From positions 19,902,880-19,966,879 of the forward strand of contig CM041295.1 in assembly GCA_023052935.1 (NCBI GenBank): DNA of 64,000 nt, in the 5' to 3' direction. Each line of letters starts with the position of its first letter. Within the stretch, counting starts at the first letter, position 1. This stretch comes from Piezodorus guildinii. Its lineage: Eukaryota; Arthropoda; Insecta; Hemiptera; Pentatomidae. Made by a program: the position numbers and the translations under genes. The notes beneath the pieces are model-generated. The model was not told where the DNA came from. It did no database searches and worked only from the letters and a program-made list of their open reading frames with translations. Shown here piece by piece: positions 42,263 to 52,809 of this stretch.

Positions 42263-42557
42263 AGGGAGCGGTGTGGCCTAGGTTCGAATCCCGGCATAGG
42301 CAGAATTATGTATACTGTTATTTCAACCGTGAAGCGACCCTGAAATATAGAGATCCTCCAGAGGCACGCTCAGCCTCTTATAAACAGGGTACCCAAAATT
42401 AGGAAAAAACATACCCAAATTAGGGCAGCTGAATGTGATTTAGGCCCAATATCTCCTTGTACAGTCGTTGGCCGTGAAACAGTACGAATCTCTAAGTACT
42501 GAACCCGAGGAGACCGTTCATAAGTTGTAGAGCTACAGGTTTTTTGTTTTTGTTTTC
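42263..42557 (+). mobile_element. tRNA-derived SINE, family 2, copy 2
   Basis: Same body as 41693-41990 (AACAGGGTACCC, TTGGCCGTGAAACAGTACGA, CTAAGTACTGAAC, GTTGTAGAGCTAC) and a T-rich end. The head lacks the anticodon-arm portion but keeps a perfect box B GGTTCGAATCC (42281-42291). Confidence 0.75.
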
Positions 42558-42739
42558 TAATATGTAAATGTACAGTGTCCAGAAAATTCGATTCATTGAC
42601 CAATTAGACCTCCCCACTTACGATTTCCAACCTACTAACCCTTCTTCCCTAATGAAATTCCTGCATTCGCTCTTGTATAAATGTGTTTGTACCACCAGTA
42701 TCCACCCGAACGGTTTTATTCTTCATTTTTACTAAGAAA

Positions 42740-43315
42740 TAAATAATAATAATAAATAAATTCTTTATTATCCTGGGACATGTCCCTTTAGAATAAATAA
42801 TACAGAAAGTACAAAGTGTGCTTTGGAGTCTTAAAGTATATTAACTACATATAAACAAATTAAGAATTACTCATATGAACTAGACATACTTAAATGTGAA
42901 GAAAACAACAATCACACAACAAAAAAAAATAATAAAAAGAAAGCTTGTTTGCAATTTTATTGAGCCTGGATATTCATTAAGTAATTAAATATGCAGGATT
43001 TGAAGGTAGAAAGAAAATTGGAGTGACGGATGGAAGGAGGAATGGAATTCCATAGGATTGTGGATCAAATGAGAAAGGATCTGTCGAAATGTGCAGTTCG
43101 GTGGGCCGCACTGTATAAATCGGGCCTGAAGGCCTGGAGCGTGTATGAGGATGGATAGAGGATTTGAACTGTAGGAGGTCAAAAATGTATGATGGGCGGT
43201 GGGATTGGAACCGGGTAAAGGAATGACGCAAAGAAATACTTGCGACGATTGGAAGGGTCAAGCCACTTCAACTCGCCATAAAATTGGGACATGGCATCTA
43301 GATAGAGTCTAGAAA
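42740..43315 (-). mobile_element. C-LINE, 5'-truncated copy
   Basis: AATAATAATAATAAATAAAT tail, CCTGGGACATGTCCCTTTAG 3' terminus and the coding end up to GCTTGACCCTTCC. Close relative of the full-length element. Confidence 0.85.
42960..43310 (-). pseudogene. C-LINE RT C-terminus, frameshifted
   Basis: Corresponds to the last ~115 codons of the 7061-9061 frame (HRPSYIFDLLQFKSSIHP, then shifted frames over YTVRPTELHISTDPFSFD). Shared DNA such as TCCCACCGCCCATCATACAT on the minus strand makes the identity certain. Non-functional. Confidence 0.8.
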
Positions 43316-43705
43316 AAAGAGAAAAAGTCAATGCGTAGAGAGGGGGAGAAATTTTGTTTTACCCCTTAATATAATAATAATAATGCAATAATGCAAGCTA
43401 TGGGGTGTTATACAAGGAAGATATACAATTTGGGACGTCAGCCTTCCCCCTCCTTGCCTAAGCCAACACATCCCCTGACCCACCTAATCTCCGAAACATA
43501 TTTGTACAGTCCCTTTAGGTCACTGCGGCTATCTTCCACGTTTGAATAAATAATATTTTGGTCATAAAAACAACAATGTAAACATCAAGTTTCAGAATCT
43601 ACCGAAGTTCAGGACTATTTTTTTATTATTGCTAAATTGATTTTATTTTTAATGCTCATTGTCATAATTTCGTTCATGACAATATATCTGTGCATAATCA
43701 CTTTG
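43316..43705. other. no feature recognised
   Basis: No coding signal. 43436-43545 is less AT-rich and unassigned. Confidence 0.35.
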
Positions 43706-43795
43706 GCATTAAAAAAAATGGTGCGGTCAACACACGATTCTCCTGTACTTCCGTTGTTAAAATAAATTTTTATTATAATTATTAATATGGTTAAC
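43706..43795 (+). mobile_element. HL1 5'-end fragment
   Basis: AAAAATGGTGCGGTCAACAC, ACGATTCTCCTGTACTTCCG, then TTAAAATAAATTTTTATTAT, the HL1 start. Confidence 0.5.
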
Positions 43796-43984
43796 TGATT
43801 TTGAGTTATTACCAACAGGTACCTCAATTCTGGTGAAAGAAGAATTACGGAGAGAGAATTGAGATCGACAACAGAAATCAATAGTCAGCCGGTGAGTCTA
43901 TCATTTGCCATCTTATCTAACTGATTTTGAGGAGGGGGAATTTTTTTTTTTCAAAAAGAAATGAATTCACCTAATATGAATTTA

Positions 43985-44783
43985 TTGGGTTGTGTCACAT
44001 GAAATGTTCGTTTTCAAAGTAAAGAATTTTTATTAAAAATACGATATGAAAACAAGATAATTTTATTCGAAGTACTAAGTAAAAAAAATTACCTTATTTT
44101 TCCCAACGTGACACCAAATTTTTTATCCCCAAACTGAAAAACTCTAAGCTTTGAAGTGAAGCATTATCTGAAAACGCACATTTCACTTTATCATCATTTT
44201 CAAAAAATTTTCCTTTGACGAAGTTGTCTAAATTCCTGAACAGGTGGTAATCAGTTGGAGACAAGTTGGTAGAATATGGTTGGTGCGGAAGAACTTCGTA
44301 GCCCAGTTCTTTCAATTTTTGTTTTGAAACAAGGGGTCTTGTTGCGACATCATAAGGTACCCATGTATCGAGCTTTTTTACTTTCCCAGTACACTTTAAA
44401 TGTCTGGAAACGGTAGATGCACTTGTATTTAGTTGTGCTGAGAGTCCTATAACTGTTTGGTAGGGGTTTCCTTCTACTGTATGTTTGAGGAAATCGTTGT
44501 CTATTACGGACGGAGGTCTTCCTCGGGGTAAGTTTTCCAAGTCGGTATCCCCAGCTGAAAACTTATCAAACCAACGGCGAATGGTCCGTTCACTAACACT
44601 CCCTTCCCCAATCGCCTAGCAAATATTTCTAGCGGCCTCAGCTGCTGAATGGCCGAGTTTAAACTCCTACAAAAATATTACTCGAAAATCGCGTGTTTCC
44701 ATGTTCAAAACAACAGAGACCTGCAAAATCCTTTATGTATTTCATAAACTATAAAAACGGACATTTCATGTGAAACAACCCAA
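43985..44783 (-). mobile_element. dMar copy B, complete ends
   Basis: TTGGGTTGTGTCACATGAAA at the left and TTTCATGTGAAACAACCCAA at the right, TA on both sides (43983-43984, 44784-44785). 799 bases. Confidence 0.85.
44094..44690 (-). pseudogene. mariner transposase with internal deletion (copy B)
   Basis: The frame from 44540 downward is open: ENLPRGRPPSVIDNDFLKHT, YQTVIGLSAQLNTSASTVSR, HLKCTGKVKKLDTWVPYDV, junction ATRPLVSKQKLKELGYEVLP, then TDYHLFRNLDNFVKGKFFEN and SLGIKNLVSRWEK. A stop near 44618 separates the N-terminal helix-turn-helix. At the junction it lacks 8 bases present in copies A and C. First two catalytic aspartates absent. Confidence 0.8.
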
Positions 44784-44785
44784 TA

Positions 44786-44986
44786 TATGAATTCACCTCG
44801 GCCGATATTACAATGATATCACGATTCTTGGTTTCCGCGAACTCCTTCGAACCCACTGGACGGATTTTGATACGGTGATTATGAATGGAGGTCTAGGGCG
44901 TTCAAGGGTACTCCAGCTCATAATTATTAATAGTGATGAGTTGGATGTTTATAACTGACTGTGGACTGTATGAAATAATCGATATA
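44786..44986. other. spacer between divergent dMar copies
   Basis: Contains TCCGCGAACTCCTTCGAACC and ACTGGACGGATTTTGATACG, which look like old repeat sequence. No coding signal. Confidence 0.35.
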
Positions 44987-45891
44987 TTGGAATGTTTCAC
45001 ATGAAATGTCCGTTTTTATAGTTTCTGAAATACATAACGGATTTTGCAGTCACAGTTGTTTTCTTCCGAATGTTTACATATTTAAAGTAAAAAGTTACTA
45101 ATCCTCTACCCTTTTATTATAAACATTAGCTTCCCAATTAATTGTCCACTTTTTAGTATAACTCCAAATATGAACATGGAAACACGCGATCTTCGATTAA
45201 TATATTATTCGAGTTTAAACTCGGCCATTCAGCAGCTGAGGCCGCTAGAAACATTTGCAAGGCGTTTGAGGAACGGAGGGTAAATGAACGAACCGTTCGC
45301 CGTTGGTTTGCTAAGTTTTCAGCTGGTGATACCGACTTGTAAAACTTGCCCCGAGGAAGACCTCCGTTCGTAATAGACAACGATGTCCCCAAACATTCAG
45401 TAGAAGGAAACCCCTACCAAACAGTTAAAAGACTCTCAGCACAACTAAATGCAAGTGCATCTACCGTTTCCAGACATTTCAAGTGTATTGGGAAAGTAAA
45501 AAAGCTCGATACATGGGTACCTCATGATCTCACTGAGGGGCAGCAAGACCCCATGTTTCAAAACATACCGTGCAAAAATTGAAAGAACTGGGCTACGAAA
45601 TTCTACCGCACCCACTCGACTTGTCTCCAACAGATTACCACCCGTTTAGGAATTTAGACAACATAGTCAAAGAAAAACTTTTTGAAAATGATGATAAAGT
45701 GAAAAGTGCGTTTTCAGATTTTGTTTCACTTTAAAGCTCAGAGTTTTTCAGTTCGGGGATAAAAAAGTTGGTGTCACGTTGGGAAAATGTGTAGAAAAAG
45801 AAGGTAAATACTTCGCATAAAATTATCTTGTTTTCATATCGTATTTTTAATAAAAATCCTTTACCTTGAAAACGGATATTTCATGTGACAC
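44987..45891 (+). mobile_element. dMar copy C
   Basis: Left end TTGGAATGTTTCACATGAAA after TA (44985-44986). The right end breaks off after ATTTCATGTGACAC and is followed by TA (45892-45893), so the outermost bases are altered. 905 bases. Confidence 0.8.
45170..45790 (+). pseudogene. mariner transposase with internal deletion (copy C)
   Basis: FKLGHSAAEAARNICKAF-like start after frameshifts, NERTVRRWFAKFSAGDTDL, a TAA, then LPRGRPPFVIDNDVPKHSVE, YQTVKRLSAQLNASASTVSR, HFKCIGKVKKLDTWVPHDL, and the same deletion junction as copy A (CACTGAGNGGCAGCAAGACC). The C-terminal part has further frameshifts. Inactive. Confidence 0.75.
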
Positions 45892-45893
45892 TA

Positions 45894-46482
45894 TGGTTAT
45901 TGACCTCCGGTCCTGTGTGTTCCTGTCTTTTTTGGCAGAGTAGTCCCTCTAGCTACTACTAGATGGCGTTATGTGCCCTTGATTGTGTTGCTACTCGCTA
46001 GAGGGAAGCACTTACAATAGGTTAAGGAGCGTGTTTCCTTCACATATGGTTTTTACTATCATTAAGGGCATTCTTTCCGTTAAAAAGTAAAATACATCGC
46101 AATTTAGATTTTCTTTAAACAGGAAAAATAAAATTTTTGTAACCAAGTCATTAAAAAATTATTCCTGAAATATAAGTAGTGATATGAACGCATAGTATAC
46201 CGGAAAGCACAAGATTTTAGAAAATTTAACATGCAATAAAAGAAAACGTCCGAATAAATATAATATTTATTTTAAATATTAACTGGTTATAAACCTAATA
46301 GGATAGGAACCTTTGTTGTTTCTATACTTTTGAATACATATACACAAATCAAGTTTTCTTTTATTAGAAAAATTTAATTTTTCGTTATCGGTACTTCCCT
46401 TTAAAATAACAAACATATAAGTTTAACATTTGATTTATGTTTTTCATTTCTGTCGATGATTAAATATAATAATGAGTAGACC

Positions 46483-46518
<36 letters not shown>

Positions 46519-46687
46519 TTTTCTTCCTAATTGCACTTTTCGTTTCGATAAACTAAAACTCTCTGAGCGATAAACTCTAAATCGGTCTGACAGAGCTTTT
46601 TTAAACATGAAAAAAATGACACCTCATTCAGATTGGAGCTGTGTGAAGCAGGGGCGGATCTGTCAGTATGGTAGGTATAACGTGAAA
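45894..46687. other. no gene; poly(A) at 46487-46516
   Basis: Mostly AT-rich. A pure A run of about 30 has no identifiable retroelement body upstream. Confidence 0.35.
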
Positions 46688-46800
46688 AATCTGGTGAGCG
46701 CACCACACGAATTTGAATTACTTCCTATCTTAACATTCAATAAGAGTTGAAAAATTGACTTTCGATGAAAACATTTACTTCAGATCTAAGAATATCAAAA
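46688..46800 (+). mobile_element. HL1 5'-end fragment
   Basis: TCTGGTGAGCGCACCACACG, then a diverged ACTTCCTATCTTAACATTCA stretch. Confidence 0.5.
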
Positions 46801-46939
46801 TAGAAATAATTGTCTCTAAAAATCACTTATCTATACGCGTTTTTTGGCTTTCTCCATTATCTAAAATATATTGCTCGTTAAAATAATTTTCCAAATCGAA
46901 ACTATTGTAACTCTCTTGGGGTAATTATTTTTTAGATTT

Positions 46940-48015
46940 TATAATAATAATAATAGGCTTAGCGAACCCGAAGGTTCGATGCCGATACCACCAAATTCCG
47001 TCTACACATACTCGTCCAATGTTAACCGTTCAAGCCCAAGTTCCCGAGATCAGCCTTAACGCAATCCTCTCATCGACGTTTCGGCCTACCTTTCGGACGC
47101 CTACCAGTCGAATCAGCGAATACCAACTTTCTCGGAATCCGCTCCTCATCGAGCCCAACAACTTTATTCGCCCATTTGAGTCTCCGCGATGCTATCAACT
47201 CAATTATATTCACAGGATACAAGTTCCGCAATTCCGCGTTGTGCAACCTTCTAAACTCCCCAGTGGCCTCATCTCCCTTCGGACCAAATATTTTACGCAG
47301 TACCTTATTTTCGAAAACCTTAAGCCGTTGTTCATCCTTCAAAATAAGCGCCCACGTTTCACATCCGTAAAGAACCGTCGGAAGAATAATAGTTTTATAA
47401 ATTCTAACCTTTTAGTTTTTAGACAGAAGCCGCGAAGTAAGTAATTTAGCAACTGAATAATAACACGCATTTCTCACCTTTAACCGGGACTTTATTTCTT
47501 CCTGGATTTCATTTTTTCTTGTTATCATTGAACAAAAATACTTGAATTTATCTACGTGTTCAAAAGTATGCCCTGATACATAAATATCACCAAGATCGTC
47601 ACCGTTTCTGCTAGTAATCATATATTTCGTCTTATCGGTATTTAATTCGAGTCCTATTTCTTTACCGGTTTTTATTAACACACTTGTATTTAGTTGTATG
47701 GTTTCCGTGTCTTCACCTAGCAGTACCAGATCATCGGCATACCCCAAAACCGGGATCTTGTCACCCATATTTAAACCTTTCTCGGTACACATCACCTTTT
47801 CTATGACATGTTCTAAAGGTATATTAAATAACACAGGTGAAAGGGAGATATCCTGTTTCAAACCCGATCGCACCTTAAATCTCTCAGAGTAATTATGACC
47901 GATTCTAACTTTATGGAATGTTTCCGACAAACACATCTCTACTAGGTTTACTAACTTTCTAGGTATTCCCTGTTCAATCATGATGTTATACAGCTTCTGA
48001 CAGTCTATTGAATTT
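46940..48015 (-). mobile_element. R-LINE, longest copy
   Basis: ATT-repeat tail (46940-46953), 3' terminus AATAGGCTTAGCGAACCCGA (reverse), coding region to about 48010. 5'-truncated within the RT fingers/palm. Confidence 0.85.
46965..48010 (-). pseudogene. RTE-like reverse transcriptase, frameshifted
   Basis: From the N-terminal side: QGIPRKLVNLVEMCLSETFH, RFKVRSGLKQDISLSPVLFN (the G-x-x-Q-G-D-x-x-S-P motif, glycine lost), LNMGDKIPVLGYADDLVLLG (catalytic YADD), [41 protein letters not shown] frameshift near 47412 follows, then IYKTIILPTVLYGCETW, KVFENKVLRKIFGPKGDEAT, LHNAELRNLYPVNIIELIAS, RLKWANKVVGLDEERIPRKL and GRRPKGRPKRR, a stop replacing W, and the remaining end. The only copy here showing most of the palm. 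Plus-strand frames over it are shadows. Confidence 0.85.
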
Positions 48016-48019
48016 TTTT

Positions 48020-48092
48020 AAATTTTCTTTACTTTATTAAAACAAGGAGAGTAAGTGAAAGCTGTTTGGGCGGCGGACTTTTTCTAATGCAA
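48020..48092 (-). mobile_element. HL1 5'-end fragment
   Basis: GGAGAGTAAGTGAAAGCTGT...GGCGGACTTTTT matches the reversed HL1 start, poorly conserved. Confidence 0.45.
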
Positions 48093-48709
48093 TGTATCGA
48101 GGTATTTATTAGAGAAATGCCCTATATAAAATCTTGCGGCCTTTCTTCCAACATTCAAAATGAAAAATGTTTATATCGTCAAACTTTAGATATCCAGATT
48201 TGAAGCTATCCTTATAAAATATTCATGACTTTATTTTTTTCAATTTGGTTCCCAGGCAAAAGGAGGAAAAAGCTTTGTTAATTTAAATAGCTAATACAGG
48301 GGATATCAATGTGTGAAAGCGCTACATCAACACCCCATTATTTAATATTCAACGACCCTTTTCGTGTACCACCTTGAATATTTATAAGGATTTATTGGTT
48401 TTAATAAAAGGGTTCAACAATATATAATTTAAACAAAATTTTATATCTAAGTCCTCGTCCATAGATATAAACAATATATATGCTTATATATATATATATG
48501 TTTTTTTTTCTTATTTAAATAACCATAGAACTGTCTGTTCTTCTTTTTTTATCATTAAATAATGATAATAAAAAATTTTGTCTAACGTCTCGAGGCCATG
48601 CCTTTTTAAAACATTCCTATAATGTACCTTATATCTACTATTATTTTAATAATATCTATAATTATTTTTAAAAACATAATTCTCACTACATATGTAACAA
48701 CATTTTTAT
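48093..48709. other. no feature recognised
   Basis: AT-rich, a short TATATATATATATA run near 48487. No coding signal. Confidence 0.35.
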
Positions 48710-48770
48710 TTTCGCTTACTTATATATGAAATATATAGTAAGGGAAAGTATTGCGATTGTGAAAATTTTA
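48710..48770 (-). mobile_element. HL1 3'-end fragment (hairpin)
   Basis: TTTTCGCTTACTTATATATG, AAATATATAGTAAGGGAAAG and TATTGCGATTGTGAAAATTT. The same 50 bases recur at 50164-50213 on the far side of the RX block. Confidence 0.65.
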
Positions 48771-50160
48771 TTTATTTATTGCTCTTTAATAAGAATGTGT
48801 GAAATAATGAATTTTGTTTTGAACTTTTATGTTACTATTTCTGTGAATTCAGCAAATTTATTTATAGTATAAACTACGAGTAAACAATATTTAGCTACAT
48901 AAATAACTTTTGTGCTTTTATTTCACATTTAAAAAACAAAATGTCTACTTTTTTTAAAATTCTTTTTAGAGAAATCAGGGAATGCTAATTCTAATAATTT
49001 TCGCGATCTAATACCATTATTCTAAAGCTTTTAAACCAAATTTAGGTTGCTGCAATGAGAAATACTAAAAAAAAACCTTAAGCTAATTGAGAACCTACGA
49101 GAACTGAAGTAACGTAATTAAGTTTTTTAAAACAGCCAAAAAAACTGATAATTAGGTTAAAACTACTGATAAAAAATAATAGCGGTGATTCAAGACGTGC
49201 TAAATGAACCAATAAAAATGCACAAAATGAAGAAAACGAGAAAGTAAGTATTCAAAAGACAATCTATTCATTTCTGGCACTATAATAAAAAAAGTATGTA
49301 ATTATGAAGTTTGTTTTGAACTAGTATTTACTATCTGTGTGAATTAAGCAAATTTATATATATTATTAACTACGTGTAAACAATATCTAACCACAGAGAC
49401 TGATAAATAATAACTTTTAAGCTTTTATTTTACATTAAAAATTTAAAAAAAATCTACTACTAATTTAGATGAGGCACGGATTTTCTCCTCATATTTAGCG
49501 AGTTTGTGGATTGCTAATTCTAACTATTTGCTGAAAATTTTTTAACCAAATTTATGTTGCTGCAAAAAGAAATACTATGAAAAAAACTTAATTTAATTGG
49601 GAACCTACAAGAACCGAAGCGAGTATTAAGTTGTTTAAAATAGCCTAAAAACTGATTATTAGGTTAAAACTATTGATCAAAATAATAGCAGTGATTCAAG
49701 ACGTACTAAAGGAACTAATAAAAATGCACAAAATGAAGAAAACAATAAATTAATGGTAATATATTTCCGGGTTAGGTGCTTCTACTGAATAATAGGAAAT
49801 ATAAGTACTTTTTGAAAGAAATAGAGAGAGAGAGAAACAGTTCTTAATTAAGTAATATTACAATTAATCCTATTAGGACATTATTAATAGTAATATAGTA
49901 CAACATTCATACACATTCACACGATATATACAAAACAATAAATTTATATAATAATAATACAATATACATAAATACAAAACAAAATCAATAAAAATGTTAT
50001 ACAAAACAAACTTTTTGAAAGAAAATGACAGGATATTTTATCTGTTTACAGAGGATATAGTACGTTTTGGTAGGAAATGTTCTAAGTACCTTTTGGAATG
50101 AAATGAAATGTGCATTTAGTATATTTTTAAATGAATTGCAATTTTCAAATAAGTTTTATG
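48771..50160 (+). mobile_element. RX repeat, copy 2
   Basis: Contains two successive copies of a roughly 490-base block (GTGTGAAATAATGAATTTTG at 48795, TATGTAATTATGAAGTTTGT at 49297). It then has a section nearly identical to 55970-56605, including GAGAGAGAGAG and GGATATAGTACGTTTTGG. A LINE 3' UTR remnant (49850-49990, minus) is embedded in it. No coding frame. Confidence 0.65.
49850..49990 (-). mobile_element. LINE 3' UTR remnant inside RX
   Basis: ATTAATCCTATTAGGACATT, GTACAACATTCATACACATT and ACGATATATACAAAACAAT are the reverse of the TATTGTATGAATGT...GTCCTAACTAGGAC type UTR. The same remnant occupies the same place in RX copy 3. Confidence 0.55.
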
Positions 50161-50617
50161 TTTTATTTATATGAAATATATAGTAAGGGAAAGTATTGCG
50201 ATTGTGAAAATTTTCTAATTCCGGTTTTCGACGGAAATACATGTTTTGGGTCTCCTGAGTCAAAATGACCAAGTCCCGAAAAAATATCTCTGTGTCCGTG
50301 TGTGTGTTTAGTAAGTCTAGCGCAAAAATTATAAGTCGTACGAAACTGAAATTTCATATTTAAGGAAACTATAGGCCTGAAATGTTACAGAATCTTTTTC
50401 ATCAAAATCAGCTGACCGGAAGATTTACTTTATACCATGCATTTTGCGATTTTCATAAAAACGGGTCTAACGATTTTTATAAAACTCCATATATCGATGT
50501 AAAATTTGATGAGCTTCAATATGATGGTAGGTTTCATTCTGATTGAAATAGTCTAACAGGGCTTAAATGCCTATATTTTAAATTTTCCTCTAAAGTACCT
50601 TTAATTTTGTAGATATT
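50161..50617 (-). mobile_element. HL1 3' half, minus strand
   Basis: Hairpin remnant, TTTGGGTCTCCTGAGTCAAA, short GT-rich run, CTGAAATTTCATATTTAAGG, AGGGCTTAAATGCCTATATT, stopping at ATTTTGTAGATATT where the next HL1 begins. Confidence 0.75.
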
Positions 50618-50623
50618 AAAAAA

Positions 50624-51533
50624 ATCTGGTGCGGGCAACACACGACTTTCACTTACCTCGATTTTTAAAATTAATGAAAGAATTTTCAAATACAGTTAGA
50701 GATAAAAATACGTGAAACTATTAAGGAATTAATCAAATTGAATTTATATATAAACATGTGTTTTATTAAAAAATCTATTATATTATTATCTAAAATAATC
50801 AGTTAGTTTTATCTTCTTCTCATCACTCTCTATTAACTTCTAAAAGCTTGTGTATGAGATGATATTTTTTCTAAAATCTTTAGCTTTCCAACGGTATATC
50901 ATACATGTATATTACTGCTCTTATGTTCAAAAACGAAAAATTTCATTAAAAATATATTTTTTCTGTTTTCTCCTTTAGTTGGGTATCGAATTTATTCAAT
51001 TTATATATTTACCTGTTTTTCATCAGCGCTAACAAGATAATCTAGTTATTATTATTGAATCTAAAAAATTAAAGGTACTTTAGAGGAAGAAAATTTAAAA
51101 TATCGGCATTTAAGCCCTGTCAGACCATTTTTATCCAAATAAAACCTACATGATATTAAAGCCCATTTAATTTTACATCGATATAGCGAGTTTAATCAAA
51201 ATCGTCGGAACCGTTTTTGAGAAAATCGAAAAAAGGTGCAAAATGCATGGTATAAAGTGCCTCTTCTGGTAAGCTCATTTTGATGAAAAAAGTTTTGTCA
51301 CGTCTCGGGCGTATAGTTGTCTTAAATATGAAATTTCAGTTTCATAGGACTTACCGTTTCCGCCCGGGAGTTACCACAGACACACAGACACACACACACA
51401 CAGACCTTTTTGCGGGACTTGGTTATTTGGACTCAGGGGACCCTAAAACGTGTATTTCCGTTGAAAACTGGAATTCGAAAATTTTCACGATCGCAATACT
51501 TTCCTTACTATATATAGTAAGTGAAAGTAAAAA
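50624..51533 (+). mobile_element. HL1 repeat, complete copy
   Basis: TCTGGTGCGGGCAACACACG to AGTAAGTGAAAGTA with the CA tract and terminal hairpin. Near-identical to 380-1354 over most of its length, so one of the most recently active members. Inserted in an A-run within another HL1. Confidence 0.85.
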
Positions 51534-51559
51534 TAAGTGTTTATGCTTGGACATGGCTC

Positions 51560-51606
51560 AGTAATGCCCTGATGATGGCTCACAAGCTTGGGCCGAAACG
51601 TTGGCA
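51560..51606 (+). ncRNA. hammerhead ribozyme-like motif
   Basis: ATGCC, CTGATGA (51569-51575), T, GGCT-CACAAGCTTG-GGCC, GAAA, CGTT, GGCAA. UGCC/GGCA gives a 4-bp stem I, GGCU/GGCC a stem II with one wobble, ACGT the palindromic stem III, U at the cleavage position. Core complete; one extra base before stem II, as in the other copies. Confidence 0.5.
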
Positions 51607-51689
51607 AAATTAAAAACTTTTCAAAAAAATGACTGATTCCTGACTATTCCACCTATAATAGTTTTCTACAGTCGACTATACATCCTCAA

Positions 51690-52080
51690 TATAAAAAAAT
51701 AAGAATATAATCTTGTTATCAACGATGAAAAACAGGTAAATATACAAGTTGAACCAATTCAAATTCCAGCTAAAGTAGAAAACTTCAAAATTATTTTTTA
51801 ATGCAATTTTTCGTTTTTGAACATAGGAACAGTAATATAGATGTGTAATATACCGTTGGAAAGCTTTGAAAAGAGTGGAGAAAAGCCGATAAAACTAACT
51901 GATTATTATTTCAGATAATAATATAATAGATTTTTTAAATAAAACACATGTTTCTATACAAATACAATTTAATTAATTCTTTATTAGTTTCACATATTTT
52001 TATCTTTAAGTGTATTTAAAAATTCTTTAATCAATTTTACAACGGCGCTAAGTGAAAGTCGTGTGTAGCCCGCACCAGAT
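51690..52080 (-). mobile_element. HL1 5' half, minus strand
   Basis: TCAACGATGAAAAACAGGTA, TAATATACCGTTGGAAAGCT, AAACACATGTTTCTATACAA and the end GCTAAGTGAAAGTCGTGTGT / GCCCGCACCAGA. Confidence 0.75.
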
Positions 52081-52090
52081 TTTTTTTATA

Positions 52091-52558
52091 TTGGCCTGCA
52101 AAATAAGTTCGAAGCATTTTTCAATATTTCAATTTAATCCTCTCCGTGTTTATAAAATCATCTTTAATTGTTCAATAATGTTTACATTTTTTATAAAAGG
52201 ATTAGTTAAGTTGCTTGTGTGTATCAGTTTCAACCGAGATTCCTTAGCATTATGTGGTATTTTGCTTGCTCAAAATGGAAGAAAAAAAAAATCATTTTCA
52301 TTTTCGAAAAGTAAAATCCGCTGCACAGACGGTTAAAAAAAATCGCTGTGTATGGCAAAGATGCCTCAGGAGAAAGCACCGTCCGTAAGTGGTTTCCTCG
52401 ATTCAGGAACGGAATTTTGGACTTTGAAGACGCAAAGCGCTCGGGACGTCCTTCGACTGTTGGTGGGTCCTATATAATTGATTAAAAATATTTACAAATA
52501 TTTGAAGGTTTATTGAAATCACCAGTAAACAACACTAAGAACTTATTTTACAACCCAA
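52091..52558 (+). mobile_element. mariner deletion derivative, family M3
   Basis: Ends TTGGCCTGCAAAATAAGTTC and GAACTTATTTTACAACCCAA are inverted repeats; TA precedes the left end. Transposase start region (52255-52470) then a jump to terminal sequence shared with 10945-11455. Confidence 0.6.
52255..52470 (+). pseudogene. mariner transposase N-terminus (family M3)
   Basis: Spread over two frames: HFRKSKIRC / KSAAQTVK, then AVYGKDASGESTVRKWFPRF, RNGILDFEDAKRSGRPSTV, the first helix-turn-helix and the conserved R-W-F and SGRPS blocks. A poly(A) stretch causes one frameshift. No catalytic domain. Confidence 0.6.
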
Positions 52559-52809
52559 AATATGTAATAAGAATACAAACAATCTAAAACGATTGAAGAA
52601 AGTACGTAAATAATAATAAATATGAGAAACAGTTAAAGCAATTTAAAAAAAAAATGATATCCTTGTTGATGAGACATGGCCTCGAAACTTAGGACATGTT
52701 TGGTCATTGTTGTTAATTAGTTATTTAATTGAAAATAAAAAGAAATTGTTTTATGATTATTCAAATATATTGGACTCTTCAAATTATATTAAAAAACAAA
52801 GATTGAAAG
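52559..52809. other. no feature recognised
   Basis: AT-rich, no coding signal. Confidence 0.35.

Noticed and set aside
47019..47444. Plus-strand 141-codon frame over the R-LINE
   Set aside because: Antisense shadow repeated over every R-LINE copy (23189, 28489, 30416, 62168); the sense strand has the RT motifs.
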